Below are positions 54,212 to 63,837 of a DNA stretch of 64,000 bases, piece after piece; the first letter of the stretch is position 1; each line of letters begins with the position of its first letter. The stretch spans positions 124,001 to 188,000 of the forward strand of contig JAAFJP010000001.1 of assembly GCA_013298125.1 (NCBI GenBank), in the 5' to 3' direction. A program made the position numbers and the translations under genes. The notes beneath the pieces were generated by a model. The model was not told the DNA's origin. It was given only the letters and a program-made list of their open reading frames with translations, and did no database searches. The DNA is from Cytophagales bacterium (GTDB taxonomy: Bacteria; Bacteroidota; Bacteroidia; Cytophagales; Spirosomataceae).

Positions 54212-54406
54212 ATGCAAACTGGTAAAGTTAAATTTTTCAACGAATCAAAAGGTTTTGGATTTATCGTTGACGACAATTCAGGCGAAGAAATCTTCGTTCA
54301 CGTTACAGGCTTATCTGGATTAACTATCCGTGAGAATGATTCTGTTTCTTTCGACGTTCAAGAAGGAAAGCGTGGCTTAAATGCTGTGAATGTAAAGAAA
54401 GCGTAA
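54212..54406 (+). CDS. Cold-shock protein (CSD), copy 2
   Basis: 64 residues with RNP1 (KGFGFI) and RNP2 (IFVHV), a tandem paralogue of copy 1. The 192-base gap between the two has its own AT-rich leader (TATACTTTTATATTTTTTTT before the ATG), so it may be transcribed separately. A strong terminator follows. Confidence 0.95.
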   Translation: MQTGKVKFFNESKGFGFIVDDNSGEEIFVHVTGLSGLTIRENDSVSFDVQEGKRGLNAVNVKKA

Positions 54407-54430
54407 TTCCTTTTTTTATATAGTCATTAA

Positions 54431-54470
54431 AAAAGCTCAACCATTCATTTGGTTGAGCTTTTTGTTTTTA
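54431..54470 (+). terminator. Rho-independent terminator after the cold-shock genes
   Basis: AAAAGCTCAACCA pairs perfectly with TGGTTGAGCTTTT, then TTTGTTTTTA, 25 bases past the second stop. Confidence 0.9.
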
Positions 54471-54479
54471 TTAGAGTTT

Positions 54480-54672
54480 AGGTTTTGGGGGTTAGGGGTT
54501 AGATTACTTGATATTTTCCTAATCCCTAACTAAACTGATTGGTTAAGTTATACACAAGGGAAATTTTATAAACTAACCCTCCCAAGGGTTCAAAACCCTT
54601 GGGAGGGTTTTGGATGAGTACAACTTAATTAACCAGTTCACTTAACCCCTAAATCCCAACCCATAACCCCTA
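54480..54672. repeat. Nested inverted repeats overlapping the lysS stop codon
   Basis: Three nested dyads: GGGGGTTAGGGGTTAG / CTAAATCCCAACCCATAACCCC; AACTGATTGGTTAAGTT / AACTTAATTAACCAGTT; AACCCTCCCAAGGGTT / AACCCTTGGGAGGGTT. The right outer arm runs into CTA, the complement of the lysS TAG stop. Confidence 0.75.
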
Positions 54673-56388
54673 ATTTTCAAACCACTTCATCACCTCATTC
54701 TTCTGAGGAATCGAAATGTCAAGTTTTAATTTTTTACGCATACCGCCCAAATCATTGAAAACTTTGTTTGGATTAGCCTCTTTTATAGCCTGAATCGTCA
54801 TAAAGCCCATTTTTTGTAAAACTGGAATCCATTCCACGGGTACGCCAATGGCTTGATATTCAGCATCGGTTGCCATTTCTGACTTCTTCTCTGGACGCAT
54901 CTGTGGGAAAAAAAGCACCTCTTGAATAGAAGTCTGATTAGTCATCAACATCGTCAGACGGTCAATTCCAATTCCAATGCCTGCCGTCGGTGGCATTCCG
55001 TATTCTAATGAACGCAAGAAATCTTCGTCCATTGCCATTGCTTCATCATCGCCACGTTCTGCGAGTTTTAGTTGTTCTTCAAAACGCTCACGTTGGTCGA
55101 TTGGGTCGTTTAATTCTGAATAGGCATTGGCAATTTCTTTTCCGTTTACGAATAATTCAAAACGTTCAACTAATCCAGGTTTGCTACGGTGCTTCTTGGT
55201 CAAAGGCGACATTTCGACTGGATAATCAATGATAAAAGTGGGCTGAATCAAGTTTGCTTCTACTTTTTCTCCAAAAATTTCGTCAATCAATTTACCAGTT
55301 CCCATCGTGTTATCCACTTCAATTCCCCATGATTTGCAATGTCCTCTGAGCGTTTCTTCGTCCATGCCTTCCACATTAACACCTGTATATTTTTCGATAG
55401 CTCCTGCAATGCTCAGTTTCAAGAATTCTCCTCCGAACTCGATTTCGTTTTCACCTACTTTTACCAAGGTTTGTCCGTTAGTTGCTAAGGCTACATTCTC
55501 AAAAATCTTTTCGGTGAAAGTCATCATCCAGTTGTAGTCTTTGTAAGCTACATAAAACTCCAAGGACGTAAATTCTGGATTGTGGGTTCTATCCATTCCT
55601 TCGTTTCTGAACATTTTTCCAAATTCATAAACGCCTTCAAAACCACCTACGATTAATCTTTTCAAGTACAATTCATTCGCAATACGCATATACAAAGGCA
55701 TATCAAGCGTATTGTGATGCGTCTTGAACGGACGGGCAGATGCTCCTCCGTGGATGGGTTGCAGGATTGGCGTTTCTACTTCCAACCAACCTTTGGCATC
55801 AAACATCGAACGCATCGTAGTAATAATCCGAGAGCGTTTCAAGAAAATATCTTTAACTTCTGGATTTACAATCAAATCCACATATCGCTGACGATAACGC
55901 ATTTCTGGGTCAGTGAAACCGTCATAAATTTTACCTTCTTCGTCTCTTTTTACGACAGGAAGTGGCTTCAAGGATTTATTCAAAATCTTGAATTCTGTAA
56001 CGTGAATAGAGATTTCGCCCGTTTGCGTCGTGAAAACGTAACCTTTTACCCCGATAATATCACCGATGTCCAAGAGTTTTTTGAAGACGGTATTATAAAG
56101 TGTTTTGTCTTCGTCTGGACACAAATCATCACGACGAAAATATACCTGAATACGTCCCGTTGAGTCTTGTAGTTCCGCAAAAGAGGCACTTCCCATAATG
56201 CGGAAAGACATCAAACGCCCTGCAATGGAAATATTTTTATAGTCTATTTTATTATTTTCATAGTTCTTATGGATGTCCTCTGCTGTAACGTTTACCTCAA
56301 ACATTTCGGCAGGGTAGGGGTCGATGCCCATTTTCATCAATTCTTCACGCTTTTGACGGCGGAGTTGTTCTTGTTCTGAAAGTATCAT
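54670..56388 (-). CDS. lysS: Lysyl-tRNA synthetase, class II
   Basis: The 572-residue protein has an N-terminal OB-fold anticodon-binding domain (SIAGRLMSFRIMGSASFAELQD), the class II catalytic core with motif 2 FRNEGMDRTHNPEFTSLEFY and motif 3 GIGIGIDRLTMLMTN, and KEIANAYSELNDP for lysine/ATP handling. It charges tRNA-Lys in the cytoplasm. The last 70 residues (EWIPVLQKMGFMTIQAIKEANPNKVFNDLGGMRKK, in part) form the C-terminal extension typical of Bacteroidota LysS. Confidence 0.97.
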   Translation of the reverse strand: MILSEQEQLRRQKREELMKMGIDPYPAEMFEVNVTAEDIHKNYENNKIDYKNISIAGRLMSFRIMGSASFAELQDSTGRIQVYFRRDDLCPDEDKTLYNTVFKKLLDIGDIIGVKGYVFTTQTGEISIHVTEFKILNKSLKPLPVVKRDEEGKIYDGFTDPEMRYRQRYVDLIVNPEVKDIFLKRSRIITTMRSMFDAKGWLEVETPILQPIHGGASARPFKTHHNTLDMPLYMRIANELYLKRLIVGGFEGVYEFGKMFRNEGMDRTHNPEFTSLEFYVAYKDYNWMMTFTEKIFENVALATNGQTLVKVGENEIEFGGEFLKLSIAGAIEKYTGVNVEGMDEETLRGHCKSWGIEVDNTMGTGKLIDEIFGEKVEANLIQPTFIIDYPVEMSPLTKKHRSKPGLVERFELFVNGKEIANAYSELNDPIDQRERFEEQLKLAERGDDEAMAMDEDFLRSLEYGMPPTAGIGIGIDRLTMLMTNQTSIQEVLFFPQMRPEKKSEMATDAEYQAIGVPVEWIPVLQKMGFMTIQAIKEANPNKVFNDLGGMRKKLKLDISIPQKNEVMKWFEN

Positions 56389-56433
56389 TTTTCTAATTGC
56401 GATTATTGAATTTGTTTAAACAGATTCATGTTG

Positions 56434-56464
56434 TAAAATTACCCACAAACGGCATGATAAACAA
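56434..56464 (-). promoter_or_regulatory. Probable lysS promoter (TTG-N20-TAATTTTA)
   Basis: The minus strand reads TTG (56464-56462), 20 bases, then TAATTTTA (56441-56434), one mismatch from TAnnTTTG, 46 bases before the lysS ATG. It overlaps the terminator of the upstream gene. Confidence 0.55.
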
Positions 56465-56493
56465 AAAGAGCCTGATTTTTGGTCAGGCTCTTT
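56456..56493 (-). terminator. Rho-independent terminator of the giant Ig-like gene
   Basis: Minus strand: AAAGAGCCTGA pairs perfectly with TCAGGCTCTTT, followed by TTTTTGTTT, 22 bases past the stop at 56515. Confidence 0.9.
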
Positions 56494-56514
56494 GTTAATT
56501 ATTCTAATGTTCTA

Positions 56515-59500
56515 TCAAAAACTCAAACTACTACCAGTTCCAAAACTCACACTACCTTGATTATCAAGACTTTTGATGAAGTAAGTGGAGGTATTGGGCA
56601 AGGACACTACATGACCAAAATTTACTTTTACATTATCCAAACTATTGGGCGTTCGTAAACACGTCCATACACTTGCATTATTCCATATCCCTGTTTTTGT
56701 ACTTTCCATTGGGCTTATGGAACTTATCACAAAAGGCTGAGAAGTTGCTGAACAGCCGTTTATGGTATTTGTAACGGTGTATGTGCCAACGCCATTTATT
56801 GTCAATAACGGGCTACTTGTACCAATATTTACCCCATTTTTTTTCCATTGGTAGGTTGCTCCACTACCAATAGAATTTGTGAGAATAGTCGCTCCATCAC
56901 CACAAATATAGGCTAATGGGCTACTCGGAAAAATAATTGCAGCAACGCCATTTTGTATTTCGATGGGATTACTCGTTCCCGTGCAAGTACCTTGATTTAC
57001 AATGACTTGATACGTTCCGCTTTGAGTTGGATTGTAAAAAGTGTTTGTTCCTCCCATAATGTTCACGCCATTTCTTTGCCACTGATACGTACCACCCGTA
57101 ATTGAATTGGTCGCTAAAGTGGCAGAAAGTAAATTACAAGATACATCATTTGAAGTACTTATACCAGATACTCTTGGTGTTAAGGTAGTAGCATTCAAAG
57201 ATACAGGGACATACCTTGTTGCTGTAGTACAAGTTCCTTGAGTTACTCTAACATTATAATTTCCTGCGGCATTGGTGCTATATATTGACGAAGTAGCATT
57301 TGGAATTAAAATATCATCCTTATACCATTGATAAGTATCAAAATTACCAGCGGGTGATAAACTTAAATTAATAGAAGCATCACTACATATATTTGATCCA
57401 TCTAAACCACTGAGAAAAGGAGAGGTTGGTGTTGTCCCTAAATTTAAGGTGAACACTGGCGAGGAAACAATACACCCTCCAAGAGTTGTAATATCTATAC
57501 TATAAGTTCCAGAGGTAGTTGGTTGATAGGTGGCAGTATTTGCTCCTGCAATAACTGAACCCGCATTTTTCCATTGATATTGATAGATTCCTGCTTTGGG
57601 AGTAACTGATAGTGTGGTATTACTACCACTACAAGCGGTTAGGCTATTATTTGAACTACTAATAAAGCCCCCAACATAACCAATTGAAGGTACTAATGAT
57701 GATGTTGCACTAACAGGAACTGCAGCCGCTGAACTATATGTACATGCTCCCTGTGTAGCTGTAAATGTATAATTACCAGCGGTGGTGGCTGTATATGAGC
57801 GAGTATTGATGTTTGGAATCAGTACATTGTCTTTGTACCATTGATGGACAAATGTATTTCCCAAATTTGTATTTAAAGTAACATAGCCATTATCACAAAG
57901 TTTATTACTTGATGGAGATGATGTTATGGTAGGGGTTGAGTTTCCGATGGTTACAGGAGTGGCTAATGACGAAATCGTACAAGTCCCCAAGGTTACATCC
58001 AATGTATAATTACCTGACACAGTGGCATTATGAAAATTCTGATTTGTACCAATATTTACCCCATCTTTTTTCCATTGATATGTATATGGAGATTTTGTGG
58101 AGGAGTTTGGAATAGATGAACTTAACAAAACCTCCGTACATCCGTAAGTTCCATTAATAGCACTTACAGAAATATTATTCCCTGAATTATACATGGTGTA
58201 AGCACTTGATAAAGCGGATTGAGATGCTCCTACAACTAATTGGACTTGATAGTTTCCAGCATCTGATACGAATAAAAAATAATTTGTTTGCCCTGCCAAT
58301 AATACGCCGTCTTTAAACCATCGATACATTACAGTAGGGTATGTTGATGAATAATTAGTCGTAAAAATCAGTTGTTTCCCACTATTTGTACAAATTACTC
58401 GGTCTGACGAATTTGAAGATATAGAAGGAGTAGCAATTGATGTGATTGTAGTTGTCGTTGAACAATCTTCATAAACCGACACACTACTTGTAGTAATAGT
58501 TTTAGTGCCTTTGGTTATGTCTAACGTATAAACGGCCGGAACGTTGGTGGTATAAGTTGCAAGAGTTGCTCCTGAAATTGCTACGCCATTTCGTTTCCAC
58601 TGGTAGGTGTAATCATTACAAGCTGTCGAAGCACTCAAAGTAGATGAACTTGGGCTACAAAAACGAGTACTTCCAGAAATAGACATACTTCCAAATTCCC
58701 CAAATATTTGTTGTATTTCTGAGGAAGTAGATGAGCAAGTTCCTTGTGTCACTCTGAGTTGATACTTACCACTACCAGTTTGTGCTGAATTATAAGAACT
58801 TGAAGTTGCCAAGGGAATATCAACACCATCTTTGACCCATTGGTAGGTTATATTTGAGAGTTTACCAACACTACCAAACAATTGAGCTTGGTTATTAGAA
58901 CAAGTGATGTCATTGACAAGACTACTCCCAACGCCTATGGGGGTTAAAGCATTACCAACTATTAATTTCATAGGGGCGGAAATAGACGAGCAAGATCCTT
59001 GATTGACTCTAAGAGTGTAAGAACCGGTGGTATTAGCTAAATATGTAAATACATCAGTTGCCGAAGGAATATCAATACCGTCTTTTATCCATTGATAAGT
59101 CAAACCTGTTCCGCAGCAAGTCTGACCTTGACGATAAAAATTAGTGATATTATGAGTTGCCCCCGTGCAAATACTCAGATCCCCTTCCAAAGAAGGAGGT
59201 GTAAGGCTACCAACTCTCAATGCCACAGGGAAACTCGCTCCCGTACAAGTGCCTTGGGTAATTTTTACAGAATAATATCCTGTTTGTGAAGCTGTATAAG
59301 TCGGATTAGTTTCTCCCGAAATGTCCACACCGTCCAATTGCCACTGATAAGTTGTACTTGCTGAACGATGGGAAGTCGAAAGAATCATTGAGCCACTGCA
59401 AATATTGAAGGGTTGAGAATAAACACTATAGTTAGGAGAAATATCTGTACCTCCGTATAACGAAATGGAATTATCTAATGAATTTGCTCCTGATACCAAT

Positions 59501-62349
59501 GATAACGTTGTGCTTAAAGACGTTACAGGTGTACAAGTCCCCTGCGTTACTCGTACAGAGTATGCTCCTGCCAAAGTTGCAGTATAGCTTGCAGAAGTTG
59601 CTCCAATAATATCAACGCCACCTCTCCTCCATTGATAAGTTGAAATGGGATTATTAGGACTGGCAGTAATGACTATTGATGTTCCGCTACAAAAAGAGGA
59701 AGAAGAACCGTTAAACGATATAAAAGGGGAAGCAATAGCATAAATTTGAATTGGACTTGATGTTTTTATACAAGTACCAACGATTGTTTTTAATGTATAA
59801 ATTCCTGGTATTCCAACTCCGTAAGATACAGATGTTGCTCCTGATATATCTAAACCATCTCTTTGCCATTGATAGGTTCGTCCACTTAAATTAGGAGTTT
59901 GAAGTGTAATTGAGTTACAAAGAACAACATCGTTACTCGAAATAGTAGGCGTATTATTTATCGAAATAAAATTACTTGGACTACTTACCGTGAGTGGATC
60001 AGTAGCTAAAACTCTGATTTTATAATTAGCACTCGTAGGTGTATTTCCATCTAAATTAACCATTATTGGGCTACTACTACCTGTTGCCAAAACTGTGGGT
60101 GTCAAAGGAAAATTACCGCTTGCATCTGAAAGTTGAACCTGAAAAGTATTCCCTCCATTGAATGTTCCAGTAGTGGTAAAACCGACTGAGAATGAACCGC
60201 CTGGGCATATATTGGTTGGTGATGGATTATCAAGCGTAATGGTTTGCAATTGTGCTACATTCACTACACCTGCAACTCGTTTGATGCTTGAACAATTAGT
60301 CTCTGCACAATTGGCATAAAAAGTAGTAGTGCTTGGAAGTTGAGGCGTTACGTAAGGATTTCCAGTATTTACTAAACTTCCTCCATTTAAAGCGTCGTAC
60401 CATGTAACCGTTCCCGCACAACCCGTTGCGGTTAAAGTAGCGGTTTGTCCGTTGTTGATATTTACAGGGGCAACACTCATTAAAGGTGGTTGGACGATGT
60501 TTAAGGCTAATGCTGTGCTTGTACCTGTACAACCATTTTGATTGTAAGTTGCGGTATAATTTCCTCCTTGATTGGTATATAGAAACGAAGAAGTTTCTCC
60601 TGCGATGGTTACGCTATTTCGTTGCCACGTAACAGGAGTATTATAATAATTTGTATTTCCTCCTTTCAAATCCAATCGAACCATTTTATTGATGCAAGAC
60701 AAATTATTATCACTCGCTGAAATGGTCAGGGTTGGAGCATTATTCGTAATTATAAGGGCATTCGAAACGACCGTGCAAGAGCCATTTACAACCCTAAGTG
60801 TGTAAGTTCCAGTACTATTTATGTATAAAGTGCTACCTGTTGAACCCGAAATATCTACCCCATCTTTTACCCATTGATAAGTATATATCCCACCCGAAAG
60901 ATTACTATTGTCAAAATAGAGAAATTTGTAATCACTGGTTCCACATAAATTTGTTGTTCCAGAAAAAGAAGGTATATAAATTTTGGGCGTAAAAGTTGTT
61001 CCGATGCTCACTGTTACAGGGTCGGATTCATTGGCACAAGAAGTTCCGTAACCATTCACCAATTTATACGTTCCAGATGCCGTGGCTGTATATGAAGAAT
61101 TGTTTGTACTTGTTGTTGCAACGCCGTCTTTGAGCCAAGTACCACGTAAATTAGCATTTACACCATTAATATTTTGGGTTAAAGTAAAACTCCCCGAACA
61201 AATAGAAGTAATATTCCCCGCAGTGATAACAGGCTTTTGGGAAGTTGTGCTACTCACAATCGTAACCCCTCTACTGTTTGTTGAACAGTTCCCTTGCGAA
61301 TAAATAACACTGTAAACACCTGCCTGATTGGCGAGATAGCTATTACTAATTGCTCCGCTAATGTTTACGCCATCTTTTTGCCATTGATACGAATACTGGG
61401 GCGAACTTTCAGAAGTTGCGTATAGTCTTTTACCAGAACTACTACCACATAAAGTTGTATCTCTGTCATTGAGTAAAATTGAGGGGATTAACCCCGTTCC
61501 AAAAGTAAGACGTTTCTCATCCGCTGTCGAAATACAAGTTCCATCGGTTGAGACTACTTTATAAAACCCTGATACAGTAGCATTATAGTCTCTATTGGTG
61601 GCACCCGAAATATTCACGCCGTCTTTTTGCCATTGATAAGTAGCGGTGTTACTAAAATAACTGGATTCTAATTTTTTTGTCGTTCCTGCACAAGCCACAT
61701 CATCACCATCAGACGTAATTGCCGTAAACGGGAATGCTGTCAAATTAAGCGAAACGCTGGTAGAATTTATACTACATCCTCCTTGGGTAGCCACAAAAGT
61801 GTAAGTACCTGCCACTGAAACTGTTAAACTACTTAACGTAGCCCCCGAAATATCCACGCCGTCCTTTTTCCATTGGTAGGTGATATTATTTGTCATTATT
61901 GTATTGTAATTATCACGAACTGTAGCATAATAGATTTTTGTTTTACCAGTACATAAATAGTCTGGATTAATATAAACTCGACGATTATTAACGTCTGTAA
62001 CTTCGGAACTTGTAATATTCCCAATTGTTAGATTTGGACTAAGCCCACTGCTGAAACTTCCCGAAGTAACTTGAACCGTATAATCCGTTCCATAAACAAA
62101 ACTCTGGATATTAGGAATGGAAACATTGATGGGACTCGAAGTAGCACTGGCAGTATTGATTATGGTTGTCCCTTTTCTGAGAGTAACAGTATAGGTTGTC
62201 CCAGTAACAAACCCCGTAGTAACAAAAGGAACTGTAATATTATTCCCTGCACAGTAGTTAGTCGAGGAAAGCGAACTAAGGGTAATTGTCTGTGAAAAAA
62301 CGTGTTCTGAAACGAACAAAAAGATAATAGCGAGTAAAAATTTTTTCAT
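56515..62349 (-). CDS. Giant secreted Ig-like repeat protein (1944 aa)
   Basis: Signal peptide (MKKFLLAIIFLFVSEHVFSQ). The body is about 19 Ig-like modules of 80-95 residues, each with a YQWxKDGVxISGAT-type strand and a VTQGTC-type Cys strand; modules with YQW are spread over most of the protein. A module near the middle (ATLTATGCAGTVTWYDALNGG) resembles the four-Cys modules of the 4130-residue adhesin. The C-terminus is a GIWNNASVWTCLRTPNSLDNVKVNFGHVV-type segment ending in SSLSF; neither a CHU_C nor a classical type A sorting domain is seen. Probably a surface or secreted adhesin. Anchoring or export route is unclear. Confidence 0.9.
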   Translation of the reverse strand: MKKFLLAIIFLFVSEHVFSQTITLSSLSSTNYCAGNNITVPFVTTGFVTGTTYTVTLRKGTTIINTASATSSPINVSIPNIQSFVYGTDYTVQVTSGSFSSGLSPNLTIGNITSSEVTDVNNRRVYINPDYLCTGKTKIYYATVRDNYNTIMTNNITYQWKKDGVDISGATLSSLTVSVAGTYTFVATQGGCSINSTSVSLNLTAFPFTAITSDGDDVACAGTTKKLESSYFSNTATYQWQKDGVNISGATNRDYNATVSGFYKVVSTDGTCISTADEKRLTFGTGLIPSILLNDRDTTLCGSSSGKRLYATSESSPQYSYQWQKDGVNISGAISNSYLANQAGVYSVIYSQGNCSTNSRGVTIVSSTTSQKPVITAGNITSICSGSFTLTQNINGVNANLRGTWLKDGVATTSTNNSSYTATASGTYKLVNGYGTSCANESDPVTVSIGTTFTPKIYIPSFSGTTNLCGTSDYKFLYFDNSNLSGGIYTYQWVKDGVDISGSTGSTLYINSTGTYTLRVVNGSCTVVSNALIITNNAPTLTISASDNNLSCINKMVRLDLKGGNTNYYNTPVTWQRNSVTIAGETSSFLYTNQGGNYTATYNQNGCTGTSTALALNIVQPPLMSVAPVNINNGQTATLTATGCAGTVTWYDALNGGSLVNTGNPYVTPQLPSTTTFYANCAETNCSSIKRVAGVVNVAQLQTITLDNPSPTNICPGGSFSVGFTTTGTFNGGNTFQVQLSDASGNFPLTPTVLATGSSSPIMVNLDGNTPTSANYKIRVLATDPLTVSSPSNFISINNTPTISSNDVVLCNSITLQTPNLSGRTYQWQRDGLDISGATSVSYGVGIPGIYTLKTIVGTCIKTSSPIQIYAIASPFISFNGSSSSFCSGTSIVITASPNNPISTYQWRRGGVDIIGATSASYTATLAGAYSVRVTQGTCTPVTSLSTTLSLVSGANSLDNSISLYGGTDISPNYSVYSQPFNICSGSMILSTSHRSASTTYQWQLDGVDISGETNPTYTASQTGYYSVKITQGTCTGASFPVALRVGSLTPPSLEGDLSICTGATHNITNFYRQGQTCCGTGLTYQWIKDGIDIPSATDVFTYLANTTGSYTLRVNQGSCSSISAPMKLIVGNALTPIGVGSSLVNDITCSNNQAQLFGSVGKLSNITYQWVKDGVDIPLATSSSYNSAQTGSGKYQLRVTQGTCSSTSSEIQQIFGEFGSMSISGSTRFCSPSSSTLSASTACNDYTYQWKRNGVAISGATLATYTTNVPAVYTLDITKGTKTITTSSVSVYEDCSTTTTITSIATPSISSNSSDRVICTNSGKQLIFTTNYSSTYPTVMYRWFKDGVLLAGQTNYFLFVSDAGNYQVQLVVGASQSALSSAYTMYNSGNNISVSAINGTYGCTEVLLSSSIPNSSTKSPYTYQWKKDGVNIGTNQNFHNATVSGNYTLDVTLGTCTISSLATPVTIGNSTPTITSSPSSNKLCDNGYVTLNTNLGNTFVHQWYKDNVLIPNINTRSYTATTAGNYTFTATQGACTYSSAAAVPVSATSSLVPSIGYVGGFISSSNNSLTACSGSNTTLSVTPKAGIYQYQWKNAGSVIAGANTATYQPTTSGTYSIDITTLGGCIVSSPVFTLNLGTTPTSPFLSGLDGSNICSDASINLSLSPAGNFDTYQWYKDDILIPNATSSIYSTNAAGNYNVRVTQGTCTTATRYVPVSLNATTLTPRVSGISTSNDVSCNLLSATLATNSITGGTYQWQRNGVNIMGGTNTFYNPTQSGTYQVIVNQGTCTGTSNPIEIQNGVAAIIFPSSPLAYICGDGATILTNSIGSGATYQWKKNGVNIGTSSPLLTINGVGTYTVTNTINGCSATSQPFVISSISPMESTKTGIWNNASVWTCLRTPNSLDNVKVNFGHVVSLPNTSTYFIKSLDNQGSVSFGTGSSLSF

Positions 62350-62590
62350 GGGATATGAATTTATAGATTATGGAATAGTAATTTATACTCAAATTAATCA
62401 ATTCTTTTTGATGATACAACCCTCATTCTGCAAACGGTAAAAAACAAGGCTAAATCAAGCAATTTAAAGCACTTAGACTTTGTTTACGGTACTTTCCTAA
62501 GTTTTTATACCCCAAAAAACAGAAAATAAGCCTCCTCGTTTGCCATATAATTTTAAAGAATAATTTTACATAAAAAATAACAAAATCACC

Positions 62591-63148
62591 ATGGGAACAA
62601 CACTACAATATCAATTAGAGAATTTTTATGAAGTGAACGGCTACGGAGAAGAAGGAGGAATCAATAATAAATGGATTTGGTTGAAATTTAAGTATTTTTC
62701 ATTACCAATTCCCAATGTAAAAGGACGGCGAGAAAATGTTTGGCGACATGATATGCTACATATTCTCTTGGACTATCCGCCCACATGGAGAGGAGAAGGT
62801 CAAGTGGCAGGTTGGGTTTTGGGATCTGGTGGTTGGGGAAAGTTTTATGTAGCTTGGCTTTTTTGTTTATCAATCTTTGCTGTTGGGTTTGTTTTCTTTC
62901 CAAAATCTACTTTCGAGGGATTCGTCAGAGGTCGAAATACGTTGAGTCCGTATCTGTTGGGTATAGAAAAAGAAAAATTATTTACAGCTGATATAGAAAT
63001 TTTGAAAAAAGATTTTTTGTTCGATAAACCCAATTTTGAAGAAAAACCGATTGATAAAATACTTTTCGCAGCTTGGATATTAGTAACAATACTTTGGTAT
63101 AGCCTCCCAATTTTGGCACTAATCTTAGCCTATATTGCATTCAAGTAA
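62591..63148 (+). CDS. Membrane protein with Coq4-type HDxxH-x11-E motif (185 aa)
   Basis: Residues 53-69 read HDMLHILLDYPPTWRGE, fitting the HDxxHx11E zinc-ligand motif of the Coq4 family (His53, Asp54, His57, Glu69). Unlike Coq4, the protein has hydrophobic helices at about 75-105 and 155-180 (FYVAWLFCLSIFAVGFVFF; LVTILWYSLPILALILAY). The rest matches no family I recognise. It might be a membrane relative of Coq4, but quinone biosynthesis is only an inference. It lies divergent from the giant Ig-like gene. Confidence 0.6.
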   Translation: MGTTLQYQLENFYEVNGYGEEGGINNKWIWLKFKYFSLPIPNVKGRRENVWRHDMLHILLDYPPTWRGEGQVAGWVLGSGGWGKFYVAWLFCLSIFAVGFVFFPKSTFEGFVRGRNTLSPYLLGIEKEKLFTADIEILKKDFLFDKPNFEEKPIDKILFAAWILVTILWYSLPILALILAYIAFK

Positions 63149-63209
63149 AAATAACTGATTTTATAACCTATTTTGTTACGAAAAATTTTATACTTGCGAC
63201 TAATAGGCA

Positions 63210-63279
63210 GTGACTTGATAGCGTTCAAAAAGTCACAGCGTAAAAATACGGATTTTTTACCATTAGGTAATTTTACGCT
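63210..63279. other. Two adjacent hairpin-forming dyads upstream of the LytTR gene
   Basis: GTGACTT / AAGTCAC (63210-63236, 7-bp arms) and AGCGTAAAA / TTTTACGCT (63237-63279, 9-bp arms) abut exactly. They could be protein-binding sites (LytTR regulators often autoregulate) or leader structures. Confidence 0.5.
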
Positions 63280-63362
63280 AAAATGAGACATTTATGCTTA
63301 GTTACTTTGTATCGTTAAAACGAACGGAACAGCCCGTAACCCGTCTTATCTCTAAATAAAAT

Positions 63363-63752
63363 ATGAACGCATCAGTACAAAGTTTTTCTTATCCAACCGC
63401 CAATTTTAGAACCAATTTTCATCCCGTTATTTACACGGATAGAATGAAAACTTCCATCGTAATCAAAGATGTGATGATGTTGGAAGGCGAAGGAAATTAT
63501 ACTCATATTCATTTGAGTAATGGAAAGAAGATTTTATTATCAAAGACTTTAAAAGAATTTTGCGATACATTCAGTCAGTATGATTTTGCAAGAATCAGAA
63601 AGTCTTACCTCATTAACCTTAATTTTTTGAAAGAAGTAGATTTGTTGGGTGATGTGTCGGTAACGATGAAATCTGGACAAAAAATCGAAATTTCGAGACG
63701 AAGAAAAAATGCTTTTCAACAACAATTAAAGAGCTTTAAACAGAAGAATTAA
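63363..63752 (+). CDS. Stand-alone LytTR DNA-binding protein
   Basis: 129 residues. After a 30-residue N-terminal segment comes one LytTR domain: VIKDVMMLEGEGNYTHIHLSNGKKILLSKTLKEFCDTF (in order) and FARIRKSYLINLNFLKEVDL, ending in ISRRRKNAFQQQLKSF. LytTR domains bind DNA as beta-rich modules, usually paired with a receiver domain; none is present here and no histidine kinase is adjacent. Target unknown; autoregulation through the upstream dyads is possible. Confidence 0.9.
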   Translation: MNASVQSFSYPTANFRTNFHPVIYTDRMKTSIVIKDVMMLEGEGNYTHIHLSNGKKILLSKTLKEFCDTFSQYDFARIRKSYLINLNFLKEVDLLGDVSVTMKSGQKIEISRRRKNAFQQQLKSFKQKN

Positions 63753-63753
63753 T

Positions 63754-63801
63754 AAAAAGCCTTTACCTTTTTAAGGGGTTTTGAAGGTACTGGCTTTTTT
63801 T
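63754..63801 (+). terminator. Terminator of the LytTR gene
   Basis: AAAAAGCC ... GGCTTTTTTT outer stem with inner ACCTTT/AAGGT pairing and a T-run, directly after the stop. Confidence 0.75.
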
Positions 63802-63837
63802 AAAGATAAACTATTTTAGTGGTTAGGTGAATAGCAG

